Positions 16,902 through 25,301 of a stretch of DNA of 64,000 nt are shown piece by piece. Every line of letters starts with the position of its first letter. The stretch's first letter is position 1. The notes under the pieces were generated by a model. It saw nothing but the letters and a program-made list of their open reading frames with translations, was not told the DNA's origin and ran no database searches. The position numbers and the translations under genes are program-made. The DNA is from Bacteroidota bacterium (GTDB lineage: Bacteria > Bacteroidota > Bacteroidia > Chitinophagales > Chitinophagaceae): positions 144,044-208,043 of the forward strand of contig JAEZGI010000039.1 of assembly GCA_023416995.1 (NCBI GenBank), read 5' to 3'.

Positions 16902-18695
16902 ATGAACAGCACCACAGAAAAACGCACACTACTAAAAGGTGGCGAATGGCTCATCAGGGAAAGCGTTGCTGCAGATATCTTCACTTCGGAAGAGTACAAC
17001 GAAGAGCAACAGATGGTTAAGGACATGTGCCGGTCCTTCCTCGATGCTGAGGTGATGACCACTGTTGAAAGGATTGATAAACTTGAGCCGGGGCTCATGC
17101 CTGCATTGCTGGAAAGGGCCGGTGAGCAGGGTTTACTCGGCATCTCGATTCCTGAAGACTACGGGGGCCTGGGTAAAGATTTTATCACGGCAACCCTGGT
17201 AAATGAAGGGTTGGGTGGCGGTTACTCGTTTTCGGTTGCGGTTGCTGCACACACGGGCATTGGCACACTTCCCATTCTATATTTCGGGAATGATGCACAA
17301 AAAGAAAAATATATTCCGAAGCTTACCACTGGTGAGTGGAAAGGTGCTTACGGTTTGACAGAACCTAACAGCGGCAGCGATGCGCTAGGTGCAAAAACAA
17401 CTGCGGTGCTGTCTGAAGATGGCAAAAATTATATCCTCAATGGTCAGAAATGCTGGATCACCAATGGTGGGTTCGCCGACATTTTTACTGTGTTTGCCAA
17501 AGTAAATGGCGAACAGTTTACTGCTTTTATAGTTGAAAGAGGTTTTGAAGGATTTACCCAGGGTCCGGAAGAACACAAAATGGGTATCAAAGGATCTTCA
17601 ACCGTTCAGTTATATTTCCAGGACTGTAAAGTGCCGGTAGAAAATGTATTGGGAGAAGTTGGTAAAGGTCACATCATCGCGTTTAACATCCTCAATATTG
17701 GTCGTCTTAAACTTTGTGCAGCCGCACTGGGTGCCTCCAAACGTGTTGCCTCTAACTCTGTTGTATATGCGAACACACGGGAACAGTTCAAACTTCCGAT
17801 TTCAAAGTTTGGTGCCATCAAAAACAAACTGGCGGAGATGGCGATCAAAATCTGGGTTTGCGAAAGCGGCTTGTACCGTGCAGCTAAGTGGATCGACGAT
17901 AAAGAGATTGAACTGGTTGAATCCGGCAAGCCTTTTAATGAGGCTTTGTTGGGGGCAGCAGAAGAATACGCCATTGAATGTGCGATGTTGAAAGTATTTG
18001 GTAGCGAAGTACTCGATTTTGTAGTTGATGAGGGTGTACAGATTCACGGAGGTAACGGTTTTAGCGATGAATACCTGGTGTCGAAAGCATTCCGTGACAG
18101 TCGTATCAACCGCATATTTGAAGGTACCAACGAAATCAACCGCCTTCTTACGGTTGATATGATGCTGAAACGCGCAATGAAAGGACGTCTCGATTTGATG
18201 GGGCCAGCTACCGCGGTTTCAAAAGAACTGATGAGCATACCGGATTTCAACAATGATGATGACGCGCCATTTGCACGTGAACGCAAACTTATTGTCAACT
18301 TCAAAAAAGCGATCCTGATGACTGCCGGTGCTGCGGTACAGAAGCTGATGATGAAGCTTGAAAGAGAACAGGAAGTGCTGATGAATATTGCTGATATGGC
18401 GATCGATACCTATCATGCTGAAAGCGCGCTCCTCCGGCTCATGAAGCTTGCAGGCGAACGTGGTGTTGAAGCATGCAGCTATGAAATGGATATTGTTCAA
18501 ACCTTCCTGTACGATACTGCCGACCGCATGAATAAATATGGCAAAGATGCGATCAATGCTTTTGCCGAGGGCGACGAACAACGCATGATGTTGCTGGGCA
18601 TAAAACGCTTTACTAAAGCAGACGCCTTCAACAGTAAAGATGCACGACGCCGGATAGCACAAAGGTTGATATCTGATAACGGCTATCCACTCTGA
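16902..18695 (+). CDS. Acyl-CoA dehydrogenase
   Basis: About 597 residues, the longer acyl-CoA dehydrogenase type (VLCAD-like) with a C-terminal helical extension after the 400-residue core. FAD-dependent alpha,beta-dehydrogenation of acyl-CoA in fatty-acid oxidation. Visible are GAYGLTEPNSGSDA (flavin/substrate loop), CWITNGGFADIF, QIHGGNGFSDEY and RIFEGTNEINRLL, where the Glu of FEGT corresponds to the usual catalytic base. ATG 16902 (MNSTTEK) is preferred to the in-frame TTG at 16893. It follows the MarR gene and ends at a terminator. Confidence 0.9.
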   Translation: MNSTTEKRTLLKGGEWLIRESVAADIFTSEEYNEEQQMVKDMCRSFLDAEVMTTVERIDKLEPGLMPALLERAGEQGLLGISIPEDYGGLGKDFITATLVNEGLGGGYSFSVAVAAHTGIGTLPILYFGNDAQKEKYIPKLTTGEWKGAYGLTEPNSGSDALGAKTTAVLSEDGKNYILNGQKCWITNGGFADIFTVFAKVNGEQFTAFIVERGFEGFTQGPEEHKMGIKGSSTVQLYFQDCKVPVENVLGEVGKGHIIAFNILNIGRLKLCAAALGASKRVASNSVVYANTREQFKLPISKFGAIKNKLAEMAIKIWVCESGLYRAAKWIDDKEIELVESGKPFNEALLGAAEEYAIECAMLKVFGSEVLDFVVDEGVQIHGGNGFSDEYLVSKAFRDSRINRIFEGTNEINRLLTVDMMLKRAMKGRLDLMGPATAVSKELMSIPDFNNDDDAPFARERKLIVNFKKAILMTAGAAVQKLMMKLEREQEVLMNIADMAIDTYHAESALLRLMKLAGERGVEACSYEMDIVQTFLYDTADRMNKYGKDAINAFAEGDEQRMMLLGIKRFTKADAFNSKDARRRIAQRLISDNGYPL

Positions 18696-18721
18696 CAATA
18701 TAGTTACATAAGATTTTAAAC

Positions 18722-18757
18722 AGTCCGGCTCCATTCACTATGGGGCCGGGCTTTTTT
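18722..18757 (+). terminator. Rho-independent terminator after the acyl-CoA dehydrogenase
   Basis: Stem GTCCGGCTCC / GGGGCCGGGC with one mismatch or wobble region and an 8-nt loop, followed by TTTTTT, 27 bp after the stop. Confidence 0.82.
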
Positions 18758-18784
18758 AAGCAACTACTTACTTATCTTTCGTAA

Positions 18785-20053
18785 ATGAAATGTATCCTGT
18801 CTGCCCTCCTAATACTGGCGCTTCTGCCCACAATGCAAGCGCAGGATTCACCGGGCAGTAAGCTTGATTCAGTGTCGGCCCTGATCGACAATCTCCGAAA
18901 CCAGGTACAGCAATTGAAGGCTAAGGATGATAGTCTCAAGGTCACACAACGACCTATATTTGTCCGAACAACCGGTTTATTACCCTATATGGAATATGGT
19001 CCTGGTGATGACCGGCTTGGCGGTGCAAAGATGACCTATCTTGATTCAAACATAGTGCTGCGGCTGGTGGATTCAAACGCTACAGATTACATTGTTCAGT
19101 TATCCAAATCACATCGTGGTTTTGTTCCCAGAACGAATGTTAAGCCTGATACACTGACCAGATCACGGGCTTATTATTTGAGTTCAAGCTGGCGGGTATA
19201 CGGTGATGAGAAGCATGATTTTGTCAGCGTTCAAGTGGATGAGCGATTGCCTTACCGCAGCCAGCATACCCTCGATCCATCAGCGATAATAATAGACTTA
19301 TTCGGGGTGACCAGCAATACGAACTGGATAACACAAACCGGCACCGCAAAAGAGATTACAGATGTTTGGTACGAACAGATCGAAGATGATGTGTTAAGAA
19401 TGCATATCCGGTTGAAACACCGTCAGCACTGGGGTCATAATATCTCGTATGATTCTATCGGCAAACGGTTGTTGGTGCGGGTGAAGCGCCAACCTTCAAG
19501 ATTGCGTTTGCGGCACCTGGCAGTGGCCATTGACGCGGGGCACGGCGGAACCAATACCGGTGCCCTCGGATCAACTACCAGGGTGGCAGAAAAAACCTAT
19601 ACCCTGCAGTACGCAAACAGCCTGCAGCAACTTTTGAAACGCAAAGGTGTCAGTACCATCATGACGCGTGAAAGAGATGTTGATATAAGCATGATTGACC
19701 GGGCCCTGTATCTGCGACAAACGGACCCAAATGTATTGGTCAGCCTGCATTTCAATTCATCAGCCAATGCGAAGGTTTCAGGCACATCCACCTACTATCG
19801 TTACATTGGATTCCGACCTTTATCGCAGGCGATCCTTGCCTGCATGCTGCAAACGGGACTTTCAAATTATGGCAATATTGGTGCATTTAATTTTGCACTC
19901 AGCGGCCCGACTGAATATCCAAACTGCCTGGTTGAAATCGCCTTTCTTAGTAATGAAGCTGACGAAAAAAAGATAGCGGATCCAAAATTCAGAAAAAAAG
20001 TAGCTAAACAAATTCATCGTGGGCTCAAAAAGTGGCTTAGGGATAGCAGGTAA
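18785..20053 (+). CDS. N-acetylmuramoyl-L-alanine amidase (Amidase_3)
   Basis: 422 residues with a signal peptide cleaved near residue 19 (MQAQD). Residues about 25-235 form an AMIN-like beta-rich region, and the catalytic Amidase_3 domain follows. Zinc and catalytic residues are visible: His in DAGHGGTNTG, Glu in RVAEKTYTL, His in VSLHFNSSA, and Glu in CLVEIAFLSNEAD. It cleaves the amide bond between MurNAc and the stem peptide, usually during cell separation. Monocistronic by context; TATCTTTC just upstream resembles a -7 box with one mismatch. Confidence 0.9.
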   Translation: MKCILSALLILALLPTMQAQDSPGSKLDSVSALIDNLRNQVQQLKAKDDSLKVTQRPIFVRTTGLLPYMEYGPGDDRLGGAKMTYLDSNIVLRLVDSNATDYIVQLSKSHRGFVPRTNVKPDTLTRSRAYYLSSSWRVYGDEKHDFVSVQVDERLPYRSQHTLDPSAIIIDLFGVTSNTNWITQTGTAKEITDVWYEQIEDDVLRMHIRLKHRQHWGHNISYDSIGKRLLVRVKRQPSRLRLRHLAVAIDAGHGGTNTGALGSTTRVAEKTYTLQYANSLQQLLKRKGVSTIMTRERDVDISMIDRALYLRQTDPNVLVSLHFNSSANAKVSGTSTYYRYIGFRPLSQAILACMLQTGLSNYGNIGAFNFALSGPTEYPNCLVEIAFLSNEADEKKIADPKFRKKVAKQIHRGLKKWLRDSR

Positions 20054-20111
20054 CAGGCGGAACCCTGGATTTTAATACATACATTTAAATTCTAAAGCAG
20101 CAGTAAGAGTC

Positions 20112-20525
20112 ATGTCAAAACAATCACGAAGAAGTTTTATTTCTAACACAGGCAAAGCGGCCCTCATTACGGGCATTGCCGGATTAACAACTACAACAGC
20201 ATCAGCTATGGCAGCCAGTAACATCTTTATTCACCATGTGTTTTTCTTTTTAAATAATCCCGATAGCAAAGAAGACAGGGATAAACTTATTGAAGGACTG
20301 AGAAAGCTTTCAAAGGTTAAATCGATCAAATCATTTCATATCGGTAAACCTGCAGATACAAATCGGGAGGTGATTGATCGTTCGTATTCTATTTCATGGA
20401 TGTTGCAATTCGACAATGCCGCCAAACAGGAAAGTTATCAAACTGATCCCATCCATCTGAAGTTTGTAGAAGAATGCTCACCGCTCTGGAAAAAGGTGAT
20501 CGTTTACGATTCAGTAGACGTTTGA
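20112..20525 (+). CDS. Tat-exported Dabb (stress-responsive A/B barrel) protein
   Basis: 137 residues. The N-terminus has a twin-arginine motif (SRRSFIS) and a hydrophobic stretch ending at about Ala34, then a single dimeric alpha+beta barrel domain (IHHVFFFLNNPDSKEDRDKL and following) of about 100 residues. Dabb proteins bind or turn over small molecules; no specific reaction can be given. Export of a folded barrel by Tat would fit a cofactor or pre-folded dimer. Its 3' end overlaps the convergent pgl gene by 15 bp. Confidence 0.8.
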   Translation: MSKQSRRSFISNTGKAALITGIAGLTTTTASAMAASNIFIHHVFFFLNNPDSKEDRDKLIEGLRKLSKVKSIKSFHIGKPADTNREVIDRSYSISWMLQFDNAAKQESYQTDPIHLKFVEECSPLWKKVIVYDSVDV

Positions 20526-21239
20526 TAGCAAAGCTGCAGCGTCTTTATCAACGAACCAATGTAGTTCTCCTTCTGGTTTAATAAGTTGTGACGGGTATTG
20601 CTGGGGTTGAAACTCACCTTCCAATACTTGTTTCAATGCAGGAGCTTTACCCGCCCCTGCTGTGAGGAAAGCAACGTTCGACGAACGGTTAACGATCGGC
20701 GCCGTAAGCGTGATGCGATACATTTGCTGCGCATCGAGGTAGAAGGCTGCGGTCCATGCTGCATTTTCATTCACCACTGCAGTTCCCGGAAAAAGGGAAA
20801 GCGTGTGGCCGTCATCGCCCATGCCCAGCAATACAAGATCGAACGACGGGCCCGTAGCAGAAAAATATTTTTGCAATACCTTCTCGTAAGCTGCGGCTGA
20901 TTTCGCGGGCTCGATGTCGGTACGCATGATATGAATTTGCTCTTCGGGCACGTCCACCGTATTGAGCAGTGTATCGTAAGCCATCTTAGCATTGTTCCGG
21001 GAGTCTTCGAACGGCACATATCTTTCATCACCCCAGAAGATGTGAATTTTTGACCAGTCAATTTCTTCACGATGAGGGTAACTGCTGAGCAGCCCGTGCA
21101 GCTTTTGCGGCGTAGAACCACCCGATAAGGCGAGCGTAAACCGATCCTGTTGTTGCAGTTTTTCTTTTATAAGCGACGCGATCCAGGAAGCCGACTGTTT
21201 GCTCAGATCATTTACATCTTCGCAGATATGTAATTCCAT
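20511..21239 (-). CDS. pgl: 6-phosphogluconolactonase
   Basis: 242 residues of the DevB/SOL type. It hydrolyses 6-phosphogluconolactone in the oxidative pentose phosphate pathway. Visible are LALSGGSTPQKLH (phosphate loop, about 38-50), IFWGDERYVP and LLGMGDDGHTLSLFPG, which holds the catalytic His. It is the last gene of the gndA-zwf-pgl operon, 48 bp after zwf, and its tail runs 15 bp into the convergent Dabb gene. Confidence 0.93.
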   Translation of the reverse strand: MELHICEDVNDLSKQSASWIASLIKEKLQQQDRFTLALSGGSTPQKLHGLLSSYPHREEIDWSKIHIFWGDERYVPFEDSRNNAKMAYDTLLNTVDVPEEQIHIMRTDIEPAKSAAAYEKVLQKYFSATGPSFDLVLLGMGDDGHTLSLFPGTAVVNENAAWTAAFYLDAQQMYRITLTAPIVNRSSNVAFLTAGAGKAPALKQVLEGEFQPQQYPSQLIKPEGELHWFVDKDAAALLSNVY

Positions 21240-21287
21240 GTTACCTGTTTGAAATGCCCGGAGGCTGTTAAAAAAACTCGTTACCGT

Positions 21288-22802
21288 TTAATCCTTATGT
21301 GGCAAAGGCAACGTGATCCAGTTGTGTCCGTCACGGGCTATCAGTGCCTCAGCATCTTCGGGTCCCCATGAGTCTGGCGCATAATTCGGGAAATCCACCG
21401 GTGGTCTGCTTTCCCACGCTTCGAGAATAGGCATGATGATTTTCCATGCTGCTTCTACCTGGTCGGCACGCATAAATAGGGTAGCGTTTCCTTCCATTAC
21501 ATCCAGCAAAAGCGTTTCATAAGCTTCTGGTTCATGACCATCGTACGCGTCTTCGTAACTGAATACCATGTCAACAGGATTCAGCACCATTGACTGGCCG
21601 GGGCGTTTTGCCTGGAAACGAAGCCGGATATCCATCTCTGGTTGAATACTGATGGTAAGCCGGTTTGGACGCCAGGTTTGAGTAGCTTCAGGCGGAAACG
21701 CAAAGTTTGGTGCCGCCTTAAATTGTATCGTGATGATTGTTGTTTTCTGATGCATCCGTTTTCCGGTACGCACATAGAATGGAACATCCTGCCAGCGCCA
21801 GTTATCAATAAAGAACTTAACAGCAGCAAATGTATCCGTCGGTGATTCGGGATCAACATTTTTTTCCTGCCGGTAACCCGGTACCTGCGTGCCTTTTAAC
21901 CAGCCTGCAGAATATTGGCCGCGTACAACATGTTTGTGAACATCATCACCTTTGATCGGGCGGATGGCACGAAGCACATCCACTTTTTTGTTCCTGATTT
22001 CATTGGCATCGAACGACACCGGGGCCTCCATTCCGATCATACACACCAACTGCAGGATATGATTTTGGATCATATCACGCAAAGCACCCGAATGTTCATA
22101 GTAGCCGCCGCGACCTTCAAGACCAACTGTTTCAGCCGCTGTGATCTGAACATGTTCTATATAGTTCCGGTTCCAGATCGGTTCAAACAACGCGTTAGCG
22201 AAACGCAGCGCAAGAATGTTCTGAACGGTTTCTTTACCCAGGTAATGGTCTATGCGGTAGATCTGTTCTTCTGAGAACATGCCGGTAAGCAGCTTATTCA
22301 GTTCATGCGCACTTTCAAGATCATGTCCGAAGGGTTTCTCAACTACGATACGTGTGCATTTTGTGTCTGCGCAGATATTAAGGGGGCCGAGTTTACTTGC
22401 AATATCCGGTACCAGTTGCGGGGCTACCGCCATATAAAAGATGACGTTTGGATGTTCGCCAAACTCTTTCTCCTTTTGCTTCACCACTTCGGCGATCTTT
22501 TCGTACTCAGCCTCTTGTTCTGCATCCATCTGCAGGTACGTGATGTGTTGGGAAAAGAGGGACCATTTGCCGTTCTGCTCGTCTTTACGACGGCTGAATT
22601 GCTGTATTCCATCCAGCAAATGCGCACGGTACTTTTCATCGCTATAAGCGGTACGACCGATGCCAACGATGCTGAACTTTTCAGGCATCCATTCATCTAT
22701 AAACAGGTTGTACAGGGCAGGTGACAGTTTACGGAAGTTAAGATCGCCACTACCACCAAAGATGAAAAGAAGAGAAGCTGGTGGTCTTTTATGATTTTGC
22801 AT
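21288..22802 (-). CDS. zwf: Glucose-6-phosphate 1-dehydrogenase
   Basis: 504 residues, full length. It oxidises glucose 6-phosphate to the lactone with reduction of NADP. The Rossmann dinucleotide motif is in FIFGGSGDLNFRKL (about 13-26) and the catalytic motif is YRIDHYLGKETVQN (about 182-195) with the conserved His. The middle gene of the pentose phosphate operon, 36 bp after gndA. No stop or frame problems. Confidence 0.95.
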   Translation of the reverse strand: MQNHKRPPASLLFIFGGSGDLNFRKLSPALYNLFIDEWMPEKFSIVGIGRTAYSDEKYRAHLLDGIQQFSRRKDEQNGKWSLFSQHITYLQMDAEQEAEYEKIAEVVKQKEKEFGEHPNVIFYMAVAPQLVPDIASKLGPLNICADTKCTRIVVEKPFGHDLESAHELNKLLTGMFSEEQIYRIDHYLGKETVQNILALRFANALFEPIWNRNYIEHVQITAAETVGLEGRGGYYEHSGALRDMIQNHILQLVCMIGMEAPVSFDANEIRNKKVDVLRAIRPIKGDDVHKHVVRGQYSAGWLKGTQVPGYRQEKNVDPESPTDTFAAVKFFIDNWRWQDVPFYVRTGKRMHQKTTIITIQFKAAPNFAFPPEATQTWRPNRLTISIQPEMDIRLRFQAKRPGQSMVLNPVDMVFSYEDAYDGHEPEAYETLLLDVMEGNATLFMRADQVEAAWKIIMPILEAWESRPPVDFPNYAPDSWGPEDAEALIARDGHNWITLPLPHKD

Positions 22803-22838
22803 ATACTAAGAATCTAGGTTGTGAAATGTATGTAAGGA

Positions 22839-24278
22839 TTATGGAAGATGTTCAAATTTACCGATGGTCCACTCAGTGTGATAAAATGTTCCGGTGCCAT
22901 CATTTCTTTCATAAGTATGTGCACCGAAGAAATCACGTTGTGCCTGTACAAGATTGATAGGCAATCGCTGGCTTCGAAAGGCGTCAAAATATGCAAGTGA
23001 ACTGAGTAAGGCAGCAGAAGGATAACCTGCCCGTACTACCAGGGAAGCAACGGTGCGGGTGTCTTGCTCACGGGAAAGCAGCCATTCGGCAATCTCTCCG
23101 TCGAGCAGCAGGTTGGGCAGCTTTGCATCGCGGGCAAAAGCAGCTGCGAATAAATCAAGCAGAACAGAACGGATAATACATCCTCCGCGCCATACTTTTA
23201 CCACTTCAGTTAGAGGAATATCCATTTTCAGGTCTTCTGAAGCCTTCTGCAGCATTGCCATTCCCTGCGCATAGCTGATTACTATAGCGAAGCCGAGTGC
23301 ATTGCGTACTTCCTGGATGAATACCTCTTTGGGAAGCGGGATTGCTTTTACCTGTGTGGGATATAATGCTGCTGCGGTTTCCCTCTGCGATTTAAACGAA
23401 CTGATGTTACGCATGGCTACTGCCATATCGATGGTTGGGATCGGTACCGGCAAATCAAGTGCGTCCTGTGAGGTCCATTTACCTGTTCCTTTCGCTCCCG
23501 CCTTATCAAGAATATTATCAATGAGATATCCGTCGGTCATATTATCTTTCTGACGGAATATAGCTGCTGTAATTTCAACAAGGAATGATTCGAGTTCACC
23601 CTCGTTCCACGATTTGAATACTTCGTGTAATTCATCGTTGCTAAGCTCAACGCCGCGACGAAGAATATCATAAGCTTCGCTGATCAATTGCATTATTGCA
23701 TACTCAATTCCATTATGAACCATCTTTACATAATGGCCCGCTGCACCTGTTCCCAGATAGGAAACACAGGGAACTCCGTTTACCTTAGCTGCAATTGCTT
23801 CCAGGATCGGCTGTACCGAATGCCAGGCAACCTGGTTGCCGCCGGGCATGATGCTGGGCCCGGTACGCGCGCCCTGTTCGCCGCCTGAAACGCCCATGCC
23901 CATAAAATGTATGCCGGTTGTATGCAGGTCATTAACCCGGCGCAGTGTATCAGTATAATGCGAGTTTCCGCCATCGATGATGATATCACCGGGCGATACA
24001 AGTGGGCGCAATGAATTGATCACATCATCCACTGGTTTGCCAGCCGGTACAAGCAGCATTATTTTCCTCGGAGTTGCGAGGCCCGAAACGAGGTCCTCCA
24101 GGCTGGTGACACCTTTTACGCTGGTGCCTTGTGGCGCTTCGGCTTCAAGGGCGGTTGTTTTTTTTATATCCTTATCAAATCCGATGACTTTGAAATCGTG
24201 ATCTGCCAGGTTATACAGGAAGTTTTGTCCCATCACACCGAGACCGATCATTCCAAAATCGTATAGTTGATTTGCCAT
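22839..24278 (-). CDS. gndA: 6-phosphogluconate dehydrogenase, decarboxylating
   Basis: 479 residues, the length of the NADP-dependent GndA type. It converts 6-phosphogluconate to ribulose 5-phosphate and CO2. The N-terminal nucleotide site is GLGVMGQNFLYNLADH; IIDGGNSHYTDT, SGGEQGARTGPSIMPGG and KMVHNGIEYAIMQL (catalytic Lys and substrate-binding residues) are intact. It is the first gene of gndA-zwf-pgl, so the committed enzyme of CO2 release is promoter-proximal. Divergent from the RRM gene across a 359-bp intergenic space. Confidence 0.95.
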   Translation of the reverse strand: MANQLYDFGMIGLGVMGQNFLYNLADHDFKVIGFDKDIKKTTALEAEAPQGTSVKGVTSLEDLVSGLATPRKIMLLVPAGKPVDDVINSLRPLVSPGDIIIDGGNSHYTDTLRRVNDLHTTGIHFMGMGVSGGEQGARTGPSIMPGGNQVAWHSVQPILEAIAAKVNGVPCVSYLGTGAAGHYVKMVHNGIEYAIMQLISEAYDILRRGVELSNDELHEVFKSWNEGELESFLVEITAAIFRQKDNMTDGYLIDNILDKAGAKGTGKWTSQDALDLPVPIPTIDMAVAMRNISSFKSQRETAAALYPTQVKAIPLPKEVFIQEVRNALGFAIVISYAQGMAMLQKASEDLKMDIPLTEVVKVWRGGCIIRSVLLDLFAAAFARDAKLPNLLLDGEIAEWLLSREQDTRTVASLVVRAGYPSAALLSSLAYFDAFRSQRLPINLVQAQRDFFGAHTYERNDGTGTFYHTEWTIGKFEHLP

Positions 24279-24637
24279 ATTAAAATTATCTGTGAGGAGT
24301 AAAAATAGTTAATTATCAAATAGTATAACGGTGACAATTACGAAATAAGACATCCAATCGGGTAGGTAATAACGAATTATATCATTTCCGCCACCTCTGA
24401 TAGGCGTACAGTACTTATTTATACCAATCGCTAAATTTGACGTTAATTTTTTCGAATAATCCGGAAACTTTGCGTAATGCCACTTAAATCGAGTAGATTT
24501 GCACACTCAATTTGAGATTCACAGCTTAAGGTTAAGTGCACGATCATTTCCGCGTTTTATACAGGTAACTCGTAATCATCTTTACTCCCCTGTTTTCATC
24601 AGATTGGATTTAATCATTTTTAATCAGTTAATGTAGT
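24279..24637. other. Divergent intergenic region between gndA and the RRM gene
   Basis: 359 bp, AT-rich, no credible gene. It must hold the minus-strand gndA promoter, for which I see only a weak match, and holds the clear plus-strand RRM promoter at 24469-24501. The about 130 bp from there to the RRM start is an untranslated leader. Confidence 0.7.
24469..24501 (+). promoter_or_regulatory. Promoter of the RRM gene
   Basis: TTTG (24469-24472), a 21-bp spacer and TAGATTTG (24494-24501) fit the Bacteroidota promoter consensus. The start codon is about 130 bp downstream, giving an unusually long leader for this genome. Confidence 0.68.
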
Positions 24638-24931
24638 ATGAACATTTATGTTTCAAACCTTAGCTTCAATGTCATTGATGAAGACGTTGAAAGCTATTTC
24701 GCAGACTACGGAGAAGTAAGTTCTGCAACCGTTATCAAGGACAAATTTACTGGTAAATCCCGCGGATTTGCTTTCGTAGAAATGCCTAATGAAGAAGCCG
24801 CTCAAAAGGCTATTCAGGAACTGGATGGTGCTGTTGTTGATGGAAGGACCATCAGCGTTGCAGTAGCACGTCCACGTGAAGAAAAAACAGGTAACAGACC
24901 CTTTGCACGCAAAGGCAGCTTCAGCCGTTAA
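24638..24931 (+). CDS. Single-RRM RNA-binding protein
   Basis: 97 residues, almost entirely one RNA recognition motif. RNP2 (NIYVSNLS) is at residues 2-9 and RNP1 (KSRGFAFVEM) at about 40-49, with aromatic residues in place for stacking on RNA; a short basic Arg/Lys/Phe tail follows. Such proteins in Bacteroidota and cyanobacteria act as RNA chaperones or post-transcriptional regulators, often cold-induced. The long leader would fit control at the RNA level. Monocistronic, with a terminator 31 bp after the stop. Confidence 0.92.
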   Translation: MNIYVSNLSFNVIDEDVESYFADYGEVSSATVIKDKFTGKSRGFAFVEMPNEEAAQKAIQELDGAVVDGRTISVAVARPREEKTGNRPFARKGSFSR

Positions 24932-24962
24932 TTTTCAACCGATCACTGTTCGATATCAGTTT

Positions 24963-24987
24963 AAGAGCCCTTGTGGCTCTTTTTTTT
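24963..24987 (+). terminator. Rho-independent terminator of the RRM gene
   Basis: AAGAGCC / GGCTCTT stem with a 5-nt loop followed by a run of T. Confidence 0.9.
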
Positions 24988-25106
24988 GTGCCTTGCTGTT
25001 CCGTGGCAACAGCAATGTGGAAAATGCGGTGAGATTCCTTTTTTACACCGATGACCAGGTCGCGGCAACTCCGAAATTTACTTCAAGTTTGAGCGTAAGT
25101 AAGATA

Positions 25107-25148
25107 AAGGGCCCCGACTACTGGTTTCTACCAGCTATCAGGGCCCTT
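25107..25148. repeat. Nested long hairpin in intergenic DNA
   Basis: Outer arms AAGGGCCC (25107-25114) and GGGCCCTT (25141-25148), inner arms CTGGT (25121-25125) and ACCAG (25130-25134). It lies between the RRM terminator and the korB promoter. The flanks on either strand have only short T runs, so it is not a standard terminator. Confidence 0.7.
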
Positions 25149-25184
25149 CTGCATTGCCTTTTTATCACCCGCGTCCTGAATGCT

Positions 25185-25202
25185 TTCGGACTTCAGTCCG
25201 AA
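25185..25202. repeat. 18-bp inverted repeat upstream of korB
   Basis: TTCGGACT-TC-AGTCCGAA, perfect 8-bp arms, ending 76 bp before the korB -7 box. It could be a regulator site; a hairpin with a 2-nt loop is unlikely. The gap 24932-25301 holds only this, the hairpin, the terminator and the korB promoter. Confidence 0.6.
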
Positions 25203-25277
25203 CCCCCGCTCTCCGTAATAAATTGGTAAAATTCTTACTGTATAAGCCCCCCAACCTTTAAGTACCAAAATATCAAA

Positions 25278-25285
25278 TACCTTTG
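25278..25285 (+). promoter_or_regulatory. Candidate -7 box of korB
   Basis: TACCTTTG matches TAnnTTTG and ends 16 bp before the start codon, which would give a very short leader. The -33 element is poor. Confidence 0.6.
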
Positions 25286-25301
25286 CAAAACGAAAAAGAC
25301 G

